Below are positions 9,320 to 17,877 of a stretch of DNA of 64,000 bases, piece by piece. The translations under genes and the position numbers were made by a program. Position 1 is the stretch's first letter; each line of letters opens with the position of its first letter. Source of the stretch: Aquitalea aquatilis (lineage in GTDB: Bacteria > Pseudomonadota > Gammaproteobacteria > Burkholderiales > Chromobacteriaceae); assembly GCF_005155025.1 (NCBI RefSeq), contig NZ_CP039731.1:1612001-1676000 (forward strand), in the 5' to 3' direction. The notes beneath the pieces are model-generated. The model ran no database searches, had not been told where the DNA came from, and worked only from the letters and a program-made list of their open reading frames with translations.

Positions 9320-10615
9320 GTGCTGGCCAAACTCAAGGCCAGGCTGGCGCAGGGCGGCTTTGCCCGCAATGTCGCCACCCTGGCTGGTGGCGCAGCGGTG
9401 GCGCAGTTTCTGCCGGTGCTGTTCACTCCCTTGCTGACCCGCCTGTACAGCCCGGCCGATTTTGGCGTGCTGACGCAGTTTGTTGCCTGGCTGTCCAATC
9501 TGGTGGTGATTGCCACCTGGCGCTACGACATGGCGGTGGTGCTGCCGGAAGAAGACAGCGACGCCATGCGGCTGATGGTGCTGGCGTTGCTGTTCAATAC
9601 CCTGCTGCTGGCCGGGCTGAGCGTGCCGCTGCTGCTGGCCGGGCCGTGGATTGCCGCGCAGCTGCATGCGCCGGCCATGGCACCCTGGCTGCCCCTGCTG
9701 CCACTGGGCATCTGGGTGGCGGCCAATAATCAGATCTGGACCAACTGGAATAACCGCCAGCGCCGTTACAGTGCCAATGCCCAGGGCCGCATGGGGCAGT
9801 CTGCCGCCATGGTGACGGTGCAGCTGGCCGCCGGTTTCGGCAAGCTGGGTGCGCTGGGTCTGCTGCTGGCACAGATTTCTGGCCAGACCGCCTCCTGGCT
9901 GGTGCAGGCGCGGCAGGACTGGCGCGCACTGCCACAATGGCTGCGCACCGCGCGCAGCGGTGGCATGGGGCGCATTCTGCGCCGCTATCGTGAATTTCCG
10001 CTGGTCAACACGCCACATGCCTTTGTGGTGGCGCTGCAGGACTCCTTGATGGTGCAGCTACTGGGGATATTGGCCACCGCCGAGCTGATGGGCCACTACG
10101 GCCTGGTGGTGCGGGTGCTGAAGCTGCCCGCCGCCTTGCTGGGGCAGGCGGTATCGCAAGTGCTGTACCGCGATCTGGCCGAAGCCCATGCCAAGGGCCA
10201 CAGCCTGCGTCCCTTGCTGAAAAAGGCGCTGCTGGTGCTGTCGGCGCTGGCCATTGCGCCTTTTCTCATCATCATGGCCTGGGGTGGGCCGCTGTTTGCC
10301 TTTGCCTTTGGCGAACAATGGCGTGATGCCGGCCTGATTGCCGCCACGCTGACCCCGTCCTTCTTCTGCATGTTCCTGGCTGCGCCCTGTTTCATGGTGC
10401 CGATGGTGTTGTCGCGCCAGCGCCAGTCGCTGCTGTTTGCCCTGCTAGGCGTGGTGGTGAACCTGGGTTCGCTGGGCGTGGTGTACTGGGCCGGCGAGGA
10501 CGCACATCAGGTTTTCCGCCTGCTGTCGGTGGCTGTTTCCATCTATTACATCGTTTACATGGTCTGGGTATTCCGGCTATGTCGCCAACTGGAGCAAGAA
10601 CATGCTCACGGCTAA
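9320..10615 (+). CDS. Wzx-type polysaccharide flippase (MOP superfamily)
   Basis: Polytopic inner-membrane protein of 431 residues predicted to flip the lipid-linked oligosaccharide to the periplasm. About twelve hydrophobic segments are visible. The N-terminal LAGGAAVAQFLPVLFTPLLTRLYSPADFG is a hallmark of O-unit flippases (PST group). The start is GTG, immediately after wlbC. It overlaps the next gene by 14 bases. A Wzx implies a Wzy-dependent or oligosaccharide-transfer route, although no Wzy is evident in the window. Confidence 0.88.
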   Translation: MLAKLKARLAQGGFARNVATLAGGAAVAQFLPVLFTPLLTRLYSPADFGVLTQFVAWLSNLVVIATWRYDMAVVLPEEDSDAMRLMVLALLFNTLLLAGLSVPLLLAGPWIAAQLHAPAMAPWLPLLPLGIWVAANNQIWTNWNNRQRRYSANAQGRMGQSAAMVTVQLAAGFGKLGALGLLLAQISGQTASWLVQARQDWRALPQWLRTARSGGMGRILRRYREFPLVNTPHAFVVALQDSLMVQLLGILATAELMGHYGLVVRVLKLPAALLGQAVSQVLYRDLAEAHAKGHSLRPLLKKALLVLSALAIAPFLIIMAWGGPLFAFAFGEQWRDAGLIAATLTPSFFCMFLAAPCFMVPMVLSRQRQSLLFALLGVVVNLGSLGVVYWAGEDAHQVFRLLSVAVSIYYIVYMVWVFRLCRQLEQEHAHG

Positions 10616-11828
10616 CTCGCTGACGCTGTGCGATTACCTGTCCGCCTTGCCCGGCATGCTGCGTGGCCGGGCATTCCAGCGCGCGGCGCTGCGGCGCGAG
10701 CTGGCTGTCTGCTTTGGTGTGGACGAGGCGCGCATCGGCCTGTATGACACCGGCCGTGCCGCACTGCGCGTGCTGTTGCAGCAACATGGCATAGGCGCGG
10801 GCGCTGAAGTCATCGTGCCGGCCTATACCTGCGTGGTGGTGCCCAACCAGATTCCGGCACTGGCAGCCACGCTGCGTTTTGTCGATGTCTCTGCTGACAC
10901 CTTGAATTTCGATTGGGACATACTGGCCGCCGCCATTGGCCCGGCCACCCGCGCAGTCATCGTACCGCACAATTTCGGCCTGCCGTGCCGGGTGCCGGAG
11001 GCCTTGCGCGCTGCCCATCCGCAAGTAAAGTTCATCGACGATGCCGCCCACGGTTTTGCCAGCCAGCTGGACGGCCAATGGCTGGGCAGCTATCACGATG
11101 GCGCTTTCTTCAGTTTTGAATACTCCAAAAATCTGAGCGGTGGCATCGGCGGGCTGGCCATCTTTCCGTCCGGCATGGCCGCACCGCAGCAAGAGTGGCC
11201 GGAGCTGTCCTGCGCCGATGAATGGCGTTTGCTGGCCACGCTCAAAGCCCATCTGCTGACTGCGCGCTGGCCACTGCTGGGGCGCATCACCATGGCGATT
11301 AACCGTCGTGTGGGGCTGATTTACCGCTCGGCTGATGCCGAAGTGACGCAGGGCGTGCCGCATCCGGTACGCGCCATGCCGCTGCTGTCCAGCGTACTGG
11401 TGCGCCGCCAACTGGCCCATCTGTCTGCCACACTGGCGCACAAGCAGGCGCTGGCCCGGCGTTATCAGCAGGCTTTGGCAGCACTGCCGTTTATCAAACA
11501 ATGGCCGCTACCGGCCGGGGCGGAGTGCCACTGGGTGCGCTACCCGTTTGCGCTGTCCCGTCCGGTGGGCAACAAGGCCGCCGTGGCGCGGCGCTTGAGC
11601 CAGGCCAGCGGGCTGAATATCGGCGTGTGGTTTGATGATGTGATTCACCCGGCCGGCTCCTTCCGCCACGGCTATGTGGCCGGTAGTGCGCCGCAGGGCG
11701 AGCAACTGGCCGCCACGGTGCTGAATCTGCCGATGAATATCGCGCTGGCCGACGATGCGCGGCTGGCTGGCCGGCTGGACAAGCTGCTGGCCGAGCTGCG
11801 CTGCATCGAGAAAGAAAACATTCAATGA
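10602..11828 (+). CDS. Divergent DegT/DnrJ/EryC1-like PLP aminotransferase
   Basis: A 408-residue fold-type I PLP protein. The N-terminal half follows the DegT plan: IGLYDTGRAALRVLL for the phosphate-binding region, EVIVPAYTCVVVPNQ, then FIDDAAHGF and the lysine in FFSFEYSKNLSGGIGG (about residue 177). The insert after the lysine (about residues 190-270) is basic and hydrophobic and differs from normal sugar aminotransferases. The end of the gene overlaps the next start as ATGA. It may act on a sugar nucleotide of this glycan or modify it in another way. The family is likely; the substrate is unknown. Confidence 0.75.
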   Translation: MLTANSLTLCDYLSALPGMLRGRAFQRAALRRELAVCFGVDEARIGLYDTGRAALRVLLQQHGIGAGAEVIVPAYTCVVVPNQIPALAATLRFVDVSADTLNFDWDILAAAIGPATRAVIVPHNFGLPCRVPEALRAAHPQVKFIDDAAHGFASQLDGQWLGSYHDGAFFSFEYSKNLSGGIGGLAIFPSGMAAPQQEWPELSCADEWRLLATLKAHLLTARWPLLGRITMAINRRVGLIYRSADAEVTQGVPHPVRAMPLLSSVLVRRQLAHLSATLAHKQALARRYQQALAALPFIKQWPLPAGAECHWVRYPFALSRPVGNKAAVARRLSQASGLNIGVWFDDVIHPAGSFRHGYVAGSAPQGEQLAATVLNLPMNIALADDARLAGRLDKLLAELRCIEKENIQ

Positions 11829-12913
11829 AGCTGTTGTTGATCGGCTCGGCCTCGGTACATACCTGGCGCTATCTGGCCGGCATCGCCCCGCATGTGGCAG
11901 AAATCTGGCTGGCCTGCAATGGCGAAGTGCCAGCGGACAAGCGCCCGGCCAATCTCAAGGGCGAGCTGCGGCTGGACTTTGGCCTCAAGGCCTTGGGTAG
12001 CGCTGGCAAACTGCGCCGCTGGATAGCGCAGATCGGGCCGGACCTGGTGCATGTGCATCAGGCCAATAGCGTGGCTTGGCATGCGCGCCGTGCTCTGGTG
12101 GGCAGCCATGTGCCCATGGTGCTGACTGCCTGGGGCTCGGATGTGCTGCTGCTGCCGGACAGTAACCGGCTGATGCGGCAGATGGTGGCGGGCAATTTGC
12201 GCGCGGCCAGCGCCATTACCTCGGATTCGTTGTACATGGCGGCGAAAATCCGCCAGCTGGCGGGCGAGGACTGCCGTATCGATGTGCTGAATTTCGGCAT
12301 GGACGCCTTGCCCGCGCAGCCGGATATTGCCGCCAAGGCCAACAAGGTGCTGTCCTGCCGCCTGCACAAGCCGCTCTATCGCATCGACGCTATCCTGCAT
12401 GCCTGGCAGCAGGTGGAAGCCAGTGGCCGTTATCCGGACTGGAGTCTTACCGTGGCCGCCAGCGGCGAATCCACGGATAGCCTGAAAGCCTTGGCTGCCA
12501 GCCTGGGGCTGCAGCGGGTGGAATTCACCGGCTTTGTGTCGTCTGCGGTCTTGGCTGGCCTGTATCAGGAATCGCGGCTGTTTGTCAGCGTGCCGCGCTC
12601 GGACGCCACCAGCATCAGCCTGCTGGAAGCCATGGGGCACGGTTGCCTGCCGGTACTGTCCAATCTGCCGGCCAATGGCGAGTGGGTGATCGATGGCCTC
12701 AACGGCCTGATTGCCGAAGACATCGCCCGTCTGGCCGACAGTCTGCACGCCGGCATGGCCTGGGCGGCGGACAATGCCCGTCTGCAACAGGCGGTGCAGC
12801 TGAACCGTCAGCTGGTGGCGCAAAAGGCGCTACACCAGACCAATATGCAGCACTTTGCTGATCTCTATGCCAGCCTGTTGTCCGGGCCGGCGCACAAGGA
12901 TTCTGTCGTATGA
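11825..12913 (+). CDS. GT4-family glycosyltransferase
   Basis: Predicted cytosolic-face glycosyltransferase of 362 residues that adds one sugar to the lipid-linked repeat. The N-terminal domain is shortened (PDLVHVHQANSVAW, about residues 72-85). The C-terminal GT-B domain has LYQESRLFVSVPRSDATSISLLEAMGHGCLPVLSNLPANGEW, the E-x7-E nucleotide-sugar region of family GT4. The start overlaps the previous stop as ATGA, and its own end overlaps the next start in the same way, so translation is probably coupled through the whole block. Donor and linkage cannot be read from the sequence. Confidence 0.88.
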   Translation: MKLLLIGSASVHTWRYLAGIAPHVAEIWLACNGEVPADKRPANLKGELRLDFGLKALGSAGKLRRWIAQIGPDLVHVHQANSVAWHARRALVGSHVPMVLTAWGSDVLLLPDSNRLMRQMVAGNLRAASAITSDSLYMAAKIRQLAGEDCRIDVLNFGMDALPAQPDIAAKANKVLSCRLHKPLYRIDAILHAWQQVEASGRYPDWSLTVAASGESTDSLKALAASLGLQRVEFTGFVSSAVLAGLYQESRLFVSVPRSDATSISLLEAMGHGCLPVLSNLPANGEWVIDGLNGLIAEDIARLADSLHAGMAWAADNARLQQAVQLNRQLVAQKALHQTNMQHFADLYASLLSGPAHKDSVV

Positions 12914-14007
12914 AAGTAGCCCATCTCACTTCCGCCCATCCGCGTCACGACATCCGCATTTTCGTGAAGGAATGCGCCACCCTGGCCGCTGCCGGCCATG
13001 AGGTGACCCTGATCGTGGCGGATGGTCTGGGCGAGGAAATCAACAAGGGTGTGCGCTTTCACGATGTCGGCCCCAAGACCGGTGGCCGCTTTGCCCGCAT
13101 GACCGGCACGGTGCGCCGGGTGTACGAAGCAGCGCTGGCGCTACGCCCGGACATCGTGCATTTTCACGACCCTGAGCTGATCCCGGCTGCGCTGCGCTTG
13201 AAGCAGGCCGGCATCAAGGTGATTTACGACGTGCACGAAGACATGCCACGGCAGATTCTGGCCAAGCACTGGATTCCCGGTGCGGTGCGGCCACTGGTGT
13301 CTGGCAGCTTCGAAACGGTGGAAGACTGGGCGGCCAAGCGTTTTGACGCGGTAGTCACCTCCACCCCGCACATCCGCAAGCGCTTTGCCAAGCTGGGCGG
13401 CCGGGTGCTGGATGTGTGCAATTTCCCGATTCTGGAAGAGCTGGTGCGCGACACGCCGTGGGACAGCCGCAAGAACGAGGTGTGCTATATCGGCGGCATC
13501 AGCCGCATTCGTGGCATCGCCCCCATTGTGGCCGCGTTGCCGGATACCGCCACCCGGCTGAATCTGGCCGGCATCTGGAGCGAAACCGACTTGCGCGCCG
13601 AGCTGGAAGCCCAGCCCGGCTGGGCAAGAGTGAATGATCTGGGCGTGCTGGACCGCAAGGGCGTGGCCCAGGTGCTGGCACAAAGCAAGATCGGTCTGGT
13701 GACGCTGTTTCCCACCCCCAATTACGTCGATGCACTGCCGATCAAGCTGTTTGAATACATGGCGGCCGGCATGCCGGTGATTGCCAGCGACTTCCCGGTA
13801 TGGCGCGAAATCGTTGATGACGCTGGCTGCGGCGTGCTGGTGGACCCGCAAGACCCGTCGGCCATCGCCGAGGCCATCAACAGCCTGATGGCGGATGAAG
13901 AGTGCATGCGTGCACTGGGCGAAGCCGGCAAACAGGCGGTGCTACAGAAATACAGCTGGGCGGCAGAGGGCCGCAAGCTGGTGGAACTCTACGCCCAACT
14001 GGCCTGA
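12910..14007 (+). CDS. GT4-family glycosyltransferase
   Basis: A second GT-B glycosyltransferase, 365 residues. The start HLTSAHPRHDIRIFVKECATLAAAGHEV and DIVHFHDPELIPAALRLKQAG are typical of transferases from wlb-type clusters that add diacetamido-uronic acid or related residues. The C-terminal part has LPIKLFEYMAAGMPVIASDFPVWREIV, carrying the conserved Glu of the donor site. It follows the previous transferase by a 4-base overlap and is followed 11 bases later by a membrane protein gene. The exact donor is not known; UDP-GlcNAc3NAcA is a reasonable guess. Confidence 0.88.
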   Translation: MKVAHLTSAHPRHDIRIFVKECATLAAAGHEVTLIVADGLGEEINKGVRFHDVGPKTGGRFARMTGTVRRVYEAALALRPDIVHFHDPELIPAALRLKQAGIKVIYDVHEDMPRQILAKHWIPGAVRPLVSGSFETVEDWAAKRFDAVVTSTPHIRKRFAKLGGRVLDVCNFPILEELVRDTPWDSRKNEVCYIGGISRIRGIAPIVAALPDTATRLNLAGIWSETDLRAELEAQPGWARVNDLGVLDRKGVAQVLAQSKIGLVTLFPTPNYVDALPIKLFEYMAAGMPVIASDFPVWREIVDDAGCGVLVDPQDPSAIAEAINSLMADEECMRALGEAGKQAVLQKYSWAAEGRKLVELYAQLA

Positions 14008-14018
14008 GGAGACGCTAT

Positions 14019-14711
14019 ATGGACAAACCCACCCGCCATCATCACGGCCCGCTGGCTCACCTGAGCCATCTCATCCGCACCCGGCCGCGGCTGTTTGTCG
14101 CCATCGTGTTTGGCCTGGCGGTGGCGCAGGCGCTGGCCATGTTCACCCCCATGCGCACACTGACTGCCTATGTAATGGGCTGGAATGCCGGGGCCGGCCT
14201 GTATCTGCTGCTGGCGCTGCACATGATGCACGGGGCCGATGCCGAGCAGATCCGCCACCGGGCGGCGCGGCAGGATGAGGGCGAGATGGCGATTCTGGCA
14301 CTGGTGGTGCTGGCGGCCGTGGTGTGCCTGTTGTCCATTGTGGCGGAGCTGTCGGTGGCGAAAGACCTGCACGGCAGCAGCCGTGGCCTGCATATCGGCC
14401 TGTCGGTGCTCACCATCTTTACCAGCTGGTTGTTCACCCAGGTGATGTTTGCCCTGCATTACGCCCACCAGTACTACGTGGCGCTGTTCCGTTGCGGCAA
14501 GCCGGGGCTGGAATTCCCCGGTGAGGAAGAACCCAATTACAGCGATTTCTTTTATTTTGCGGCGGTGATCGGCACCTCGGGCCAGACCGCCGACATCAGT
14601 TTCAGCTCACGGGCCATGCGCCGCATCGGCTCCGTGCATTGCATTTTGTCCTTCCTGTTCAATACCACCGTGCTGGCGATGATGATCAACATCGCCGCCG
14701 GCCTGTTCTGA
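14019..14711 (+). CDS. DUF1345 family inner-membrane protein
   Basis: A 230-residue membrane protein with about five hydrophobic segments. The C-terminal FYFAAVIGTSGQTADISFSSRAMRRIGSVHCILSFLFNTTVLAMMINIAAGLF matches the conserved end of DUF1345, a family of unknown function. GAGGAGA stands before the ATG at 14019. In this locus it occupies the place where a polymerase would be expected, but DUF1345 is not a known Wzy and the protein lacks a large periplasmic loop. It may simply be a passenger gene. The family call is good; the role is unknown. Confidence 0.8.
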   Translation: MDKPTRHHHGPLAHLSHLIRTRPRLFVAIVFGLAVAQALAMFTPMRTLTAYVMGWNAGAGLYLLLALHMMHGADAEQIRHRAARQDEGEMAILALVVLAAVVCLLSIVAELSVAKDLHGSSRGLHIGLSVLTIFTSWLFTQVMFALHYAHQYYVALFRCGKPGLEFPGEEEPNYSDFFYFAAVIGTSGQTADISFSSRAMRRIGSVHCILSFLFNTTVLAMMINIAAGLF

Positions 14712-14746
14712 CAGGCGGACCCTAACCTTTTCGGAAAAGCAGCAGC

Positions 14747-15982
14747 GTGCGCATTCTCTATATCAATCACTATGCCGGTAGCCCGCGCCACGGCATGGAA
14801 TTCCGCCCCTATTACCTGGCGCGCGAATGGGTGAGGGCCGGCCATGAAGTGAACATGCTGGCGGCCGATACCTCGCATCTGCGCCAGACCAATCCACGCT
14901 TGACGGCCAAGTATCAGGACGAAGACATCGACGGCATCCGCTATACCTGGTGCAAGACTCCGGCCTATCCGGGCAATGGCCTGAAGCGGGTGATCAACAT
15001 CTTCAGCTTTCTGGGCAAGGTGATGGGCCTGTCCGGACGCTACCTGAAAGAATGGAAGCCGGACGTGGTGATTGCTTCGTCCACCTATCCGCTGGATACC
15101 ATTCCCGCTGCCTTCATTGCCGGCAAGACCGGTGCGCGGCTGGTGTACGAGGTGCACGACCTGTGGCCGCTGACGCCGGTGGAAGTGGGCGGCATGTCGC
15201 GCTCCCACCCCTTCATCCGCCTGATGCAGTGGGCCGAGGATTTTGGCTACCGCAAGGCCGATACCGTCATTTCCATGTTGCCCTGCGCCCGTGACTACAT
15301 GATGGAGCACGGCATGGCGGCGGAAAAATACCATGTGGTGCCCAATGGCGTGGATGTGGCCGAATGGCAGGGCGCAAACAGCCAGTTGTCGATTGAACAC
15401 CTGGCGGTGCTGGCGCAACTGAAGGCCGACGGGCGTTTCCTCATCGGCTATGCCGGCGGGCATGGTCTGGCCAATGCGCTGGATTTCCTGCTGGAGGCCG
15501 CCGCGCAATTGCAGGACACGGCGGTCAGCTTCGTGCTGGTGGGCGATGGCCCGGACAAGGCCGCGCTGGTGGAAAAGGCTGCGGCGATGGGCTTGTCCAA
15601 TGTCTTGTTCCTGCCCAGCATTCCCAAGCGGGCGGTGCCGGCCTTCCTCGCGCAGATGGACAGCCTGTTCATCGGCTGGCGCAAGCTGCCCATCTACCGT
15701 TTCGGCATCAATCCCAACAAGTTGTTTGACTACCTGATGGCCGGCAAGCCGGTGATCCATTCGGTGGAAGCGGGCAACGATATGGTCAAGGAAGCCGGGG
15801 CGGGGATTAGCGTGGGCGCGGAAGACCCGGCTGCCATCGCCGGGGCGGTACGCCGCATGGCAGCGTTGACGCCCAACGAGCGTGGCCGCATGGGCGCGGC
15901 GGGGCGGCAGTATGTGCTGGCCCATCACGACTACCGCGTGCTGGCGCAGCGTTTCCTGCAAGCGGTACTGCGCAAGGGTTGA
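14747..15982 (+). CDS. GT4-family glycosyltransferase (WbuB-like)
   Basis: A third GT-B glycosyltransferase, 411 residues, beginning at GTG 14747. The opening MRILYINHYAGSPRHGMEFRPYYLAREW and VIASSTYPLDTIPAAFIAGK are typical of the WbuB-like branch, which often transfers N-acetyl-6-deoxy amino sugars. The donor-site region is FRFGINPNKLFDYLMAGKPVIHS (written here with the window's YRFGINPNK). It follows the DUF1345 gene after 35 bases and precedes a small membrane protein by 4 bases. The acceptor is not predictable. Confidence 0.87.
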   Translation: MRILYINHYAGSPRHGMEFRPYYLAREWVRAGHEVNMLAADTSHLRQTNPRLTAKYQDEDIDGIRYTWCKTPAYPGNGLKRVINIFSFLGKVMGLSGRYLKEWKPDVVIASSTYPLDTIPAAFIAGKTGARLVYEVHDLWPLTPVEVGGMSRSHPFIRLMQWAEDFGYRKADTVISMLPCARDYMMEHGMAAEKYHVVPNGVDVAEWQGANSQLSIEHLAVLAQLKADGRFLIGYAGGHGLANALDFLLEAAAQLQDTAVSFVLVGDGPDKAALVEKAAAMGLSNVLFLPSIPKRAVPAFLAQMDSLFIGWRKLPIYRFGINPNKLFDYLMAGKPVIHSVEAGNDMVKEAGAGISVGAEDPAAIAGAVRRMAALTPNERGRMGAAGRQYVLAHHDYRVLAQRFLQAVLRKG

Positions 15983-15986
15983 TGCC

Positions 15987-16556
15987 ATGTTGCGCCTGCT
16001 GGGAAAACTGCTGCGTCTGGGGCTGAAGCTGGCGGTCTGGGTCGCCGTGTTCTTCTGCAGCATGGTGCTGCTGGCCATGCTGCTGGATGCCGGCCCGCTG
16101 TGGGCCTTGGCACTGCTGGCGGTGTATCTGGGCTGTTACGCGCTGGCCAGCTGGTGGCAATGGGGCCGCCTGCAGACGGCCTTGCTGGCCGGCTGGTTCG
16201 GCCTGTTCTGCGGTGCCATGTTCTACTGGGACAAGCATGGCGGCGGCGGTCAGCCCGCACCGGAGTGGCTGAAGCTGCTGGCGCACTGGCATGGACTGGG
16301 CTGGATCGTGTTGGTGTTGCTGTTTTTGCCGCTTACCTTGCTGGAAATGCTGGTCAAGCAGCTGCGCCGTCGCCGTGAGCGGGTGCAGGCTCCGCCGGCT
16401 GATGTCTTCACGGCCAATCCGGCGCAGTTTGATTTGCAGCAGTCGTTTGAGCAGGCAGAACAGAGACAAAAAACCGTGCAAACCTGTCCTAACGGCGAGG
16501 ATAATAGCGGTTTTAACCTTCATGACCGGCGTAATGTGACGCCGGAAGACAGGTGA
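15987..16556 (+). CDS. Hypothetical small inner-membrane protein
   Basis: I do not recognise this 189-residue protein. It has four hydrophobic segments in the first 125 residues (for example LAVWVAVFFCSMVLLAMLL and GWIVLVLLFLPLTLLEMLV), then a basic stretch KQLRRRRERV and a polar C-terminal tail rich in Gln, Asn and Asp. The ATG at 15987 lies just after the stop of the glycosyltransferase gene. Its 3' end stops 7 bases before the acyltransferase start, so it is part of the operon. A link to polymerisation or export is possible but not shown by any motif. Confidence 0.7.
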   Translation: MLRLLGKLLRLGLKLAVWVAVFFCSMVLLAMLLDAGPLWALALLAVYLGCYALASWWQWGRLQTALLAGWFGLFCGAMFYWDKHGGGGQPAPEWLKLLAHWHGLGWIVLVLLFLPLTLLEMLVKQLRRRRERVQAPPADVFTANPAQFDLQQSFEQAEQRQKTVQTCPNGEDNSGFNLHDRRNVTPEDR

Positions 16557-16563
16557 GTGCGGG

Positions 16564-17685
16564 ATGAGTAGCAACAAGCAGCATATCCGTTTTGATTTTG
16601 CCGATGGCCTGCGCGGCGTGGCCATCCTGTGCGTGATCTTGTTTCATTTCACCCAGACCTTCTGGCAGCACCGCGAACGCATCAGCGACATTCTGAATAT
16701 GGAGCCGCTGGAAGGCTATGCCGGGGCATCCTTTGTACTGCCCTTCAATCTGGGCGCAGTGGGGGTGGGCTTGTTCCTGCTGATTTCCGGCCTGCTGATT
16801 CCCTTGTCGCTCACCCGCATGGGCGGGCTGCGCTTTGCCGTGTCGCGGGTATTCCGTATTTATCCCACCTACTGGGCCGGGCTGGCGGTGACGCTCGTGG
16901 CGTTGTGGATTGCCGCCTGGCTGGCGGATAACGAATTCGATATCACCCGGCGCGATGTCATCGGCCATGTCAGCATCGCCTTTCAGGACATGCTGGGCGG
17001 ACGCAATATCGACCCGGTGATGTGGACGCTGAAGGTAGAACTGTGGTTTTACGCCTTGCTGGGTACGGCCTTTGCGCTGACCGGGCGGCGGATCAAATGG
17101 GCGATCTGGCTGCTGCTGCCCTTGGTGGCCATGCTGTGTCGTGGCCCGAATGCACAGGGCCTGCACGGCCAGCTGGCCCACTTCTGGGCCTATGACCAGT
17201 ATTTCCTGGCCTCGGTGGTGTGCTATTTCCCGCTGATGTTTGCCGGTTGCTGGTGTTATTTCTATCTCACCGGCCAGGCCGGCAAGCTGGAAACCGTGCT
17301 GCATTTTGTCGGCCTGTTGGCCATGTTTGTGTGGGTCACCAACTGGCCGTCGGCGGAGCTGTACGGCAGCTACCTGATCGGCATCAGCCTGTTTGTACTG
17401 GGGGTAGTGCGCCCGGGCTTGTGGACCCATCCCTGGCTGGCGCGTATCGCCGCCGTCAGTTACGCCTGGTATGTGTGTCATTCCAATGCCGGCTATGTGC
17501 TGATGGAAGTGCTGGCTGAGTACAATCTGCCGTGGTGGCTGCTGGTGGCAGCTGCCACCGCCATGACCTGGTGCCTGGCGTTGGCTATCAACCGCTGGGT
17601 GGAGCTGCCCACGCAAAAGCTGGGCAAGCGCGCCGCCGATGCATTGAAAGACAAGCCAGCCACGGACAAGCTGGCGCGCCAGTAA
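16564..17685 (+). CDS. Acyltransferase family 3 (OafA-like) membrane protein
   Basis: Integral membrane O-acyltransferase of 373 residues with about ten hydrophobic segments. The family start is visible as FDFADGLRGVAILCVILFHF: the arginine-glycine pair and the histidine are the conserved residues of this family. VMWTLKVELWFY is the second conserved motif. Such enzymes move acetyl or other acyl groups across the membrane and decorate sugars. In this locus it probably O-acetylates the repeat unit. It is followed by the repeat at 17686-17817 and then by an aminotransferase. Confidence 0.88.
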   Translation: MSSNKQHIRFDFADGLRGVAILCVILFHFTQTFWQHRERISDILNMEPLEGYAGASFVLPFNLGAVGVGLFLLISGLLIPLSLTRMGGLRFAVSRVFRIYPTYWAGLAVTLVALWIAAWLADNEFDITRRDVIGHVSIAFQDMLGGRNIDPVMWTLKVELWFYALLGTAFALTGRRIKWAIWLLLPLVAMLCRGPNAQGLHGQLAHFWAYDQYFLASVVCYFPLMFAGCWCYFYLTGQAGKLETVLHFVGLLAMFVWVTNWPSAELYGSYLIGISLFVLGVVRPGLWTHPWLARIAAVSYAWYVCHSNAGYVLMEVLAEYNLPWWLLVAAATAMTWCLALAINRWVELPTQKLGKRAADALKDKPATDKLARQ

Positions 17686-17817
17686 GCGCAGCTAACAAAA
17701 ACCCTGCTGCTGCGTTGCGCCGCCTTGCCGTACTCATTGTACTGTCTGCGGCGGCGCGCCTTGCCGCAGGGACGCTACGCTATTTTGTTAGCCGCTCTAA
17801 GCGTAGCTGACAAGACC
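17686..17817. repeat. Neisseriales-type short palindromic repeat, non-coding
   Basis: Outer inverted repeats GCTAACAAAA (17691-17700) and TTTTGTTAGC (17783-17792) enclose a core. Inside, GCGCCGCC (17717-17724) pairs with GGCGGCGC (17750-17757), and GTAC occurs at 17730-17733 and 17739-17742 around TCATT. On the complement, GCCGCAGACAGTACAA (17752-17737) and AGTACGGCAAGGCG (17734-17721) resemble, from memory, a dispersed Neisseria repeat. A near-copy of the left end (GCGTAGCTGACAAG) is at 17801-17814. No ORF with a protein-like reading covers it. It is probably a small non-autonomous repeat. Confidence 0.6.
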
Positions 17818-17877
17818 GAATACGCGACTGGCAACCATGCGTCGGCTGCCAGCCATGAACAACGACGCCTATTGAAG

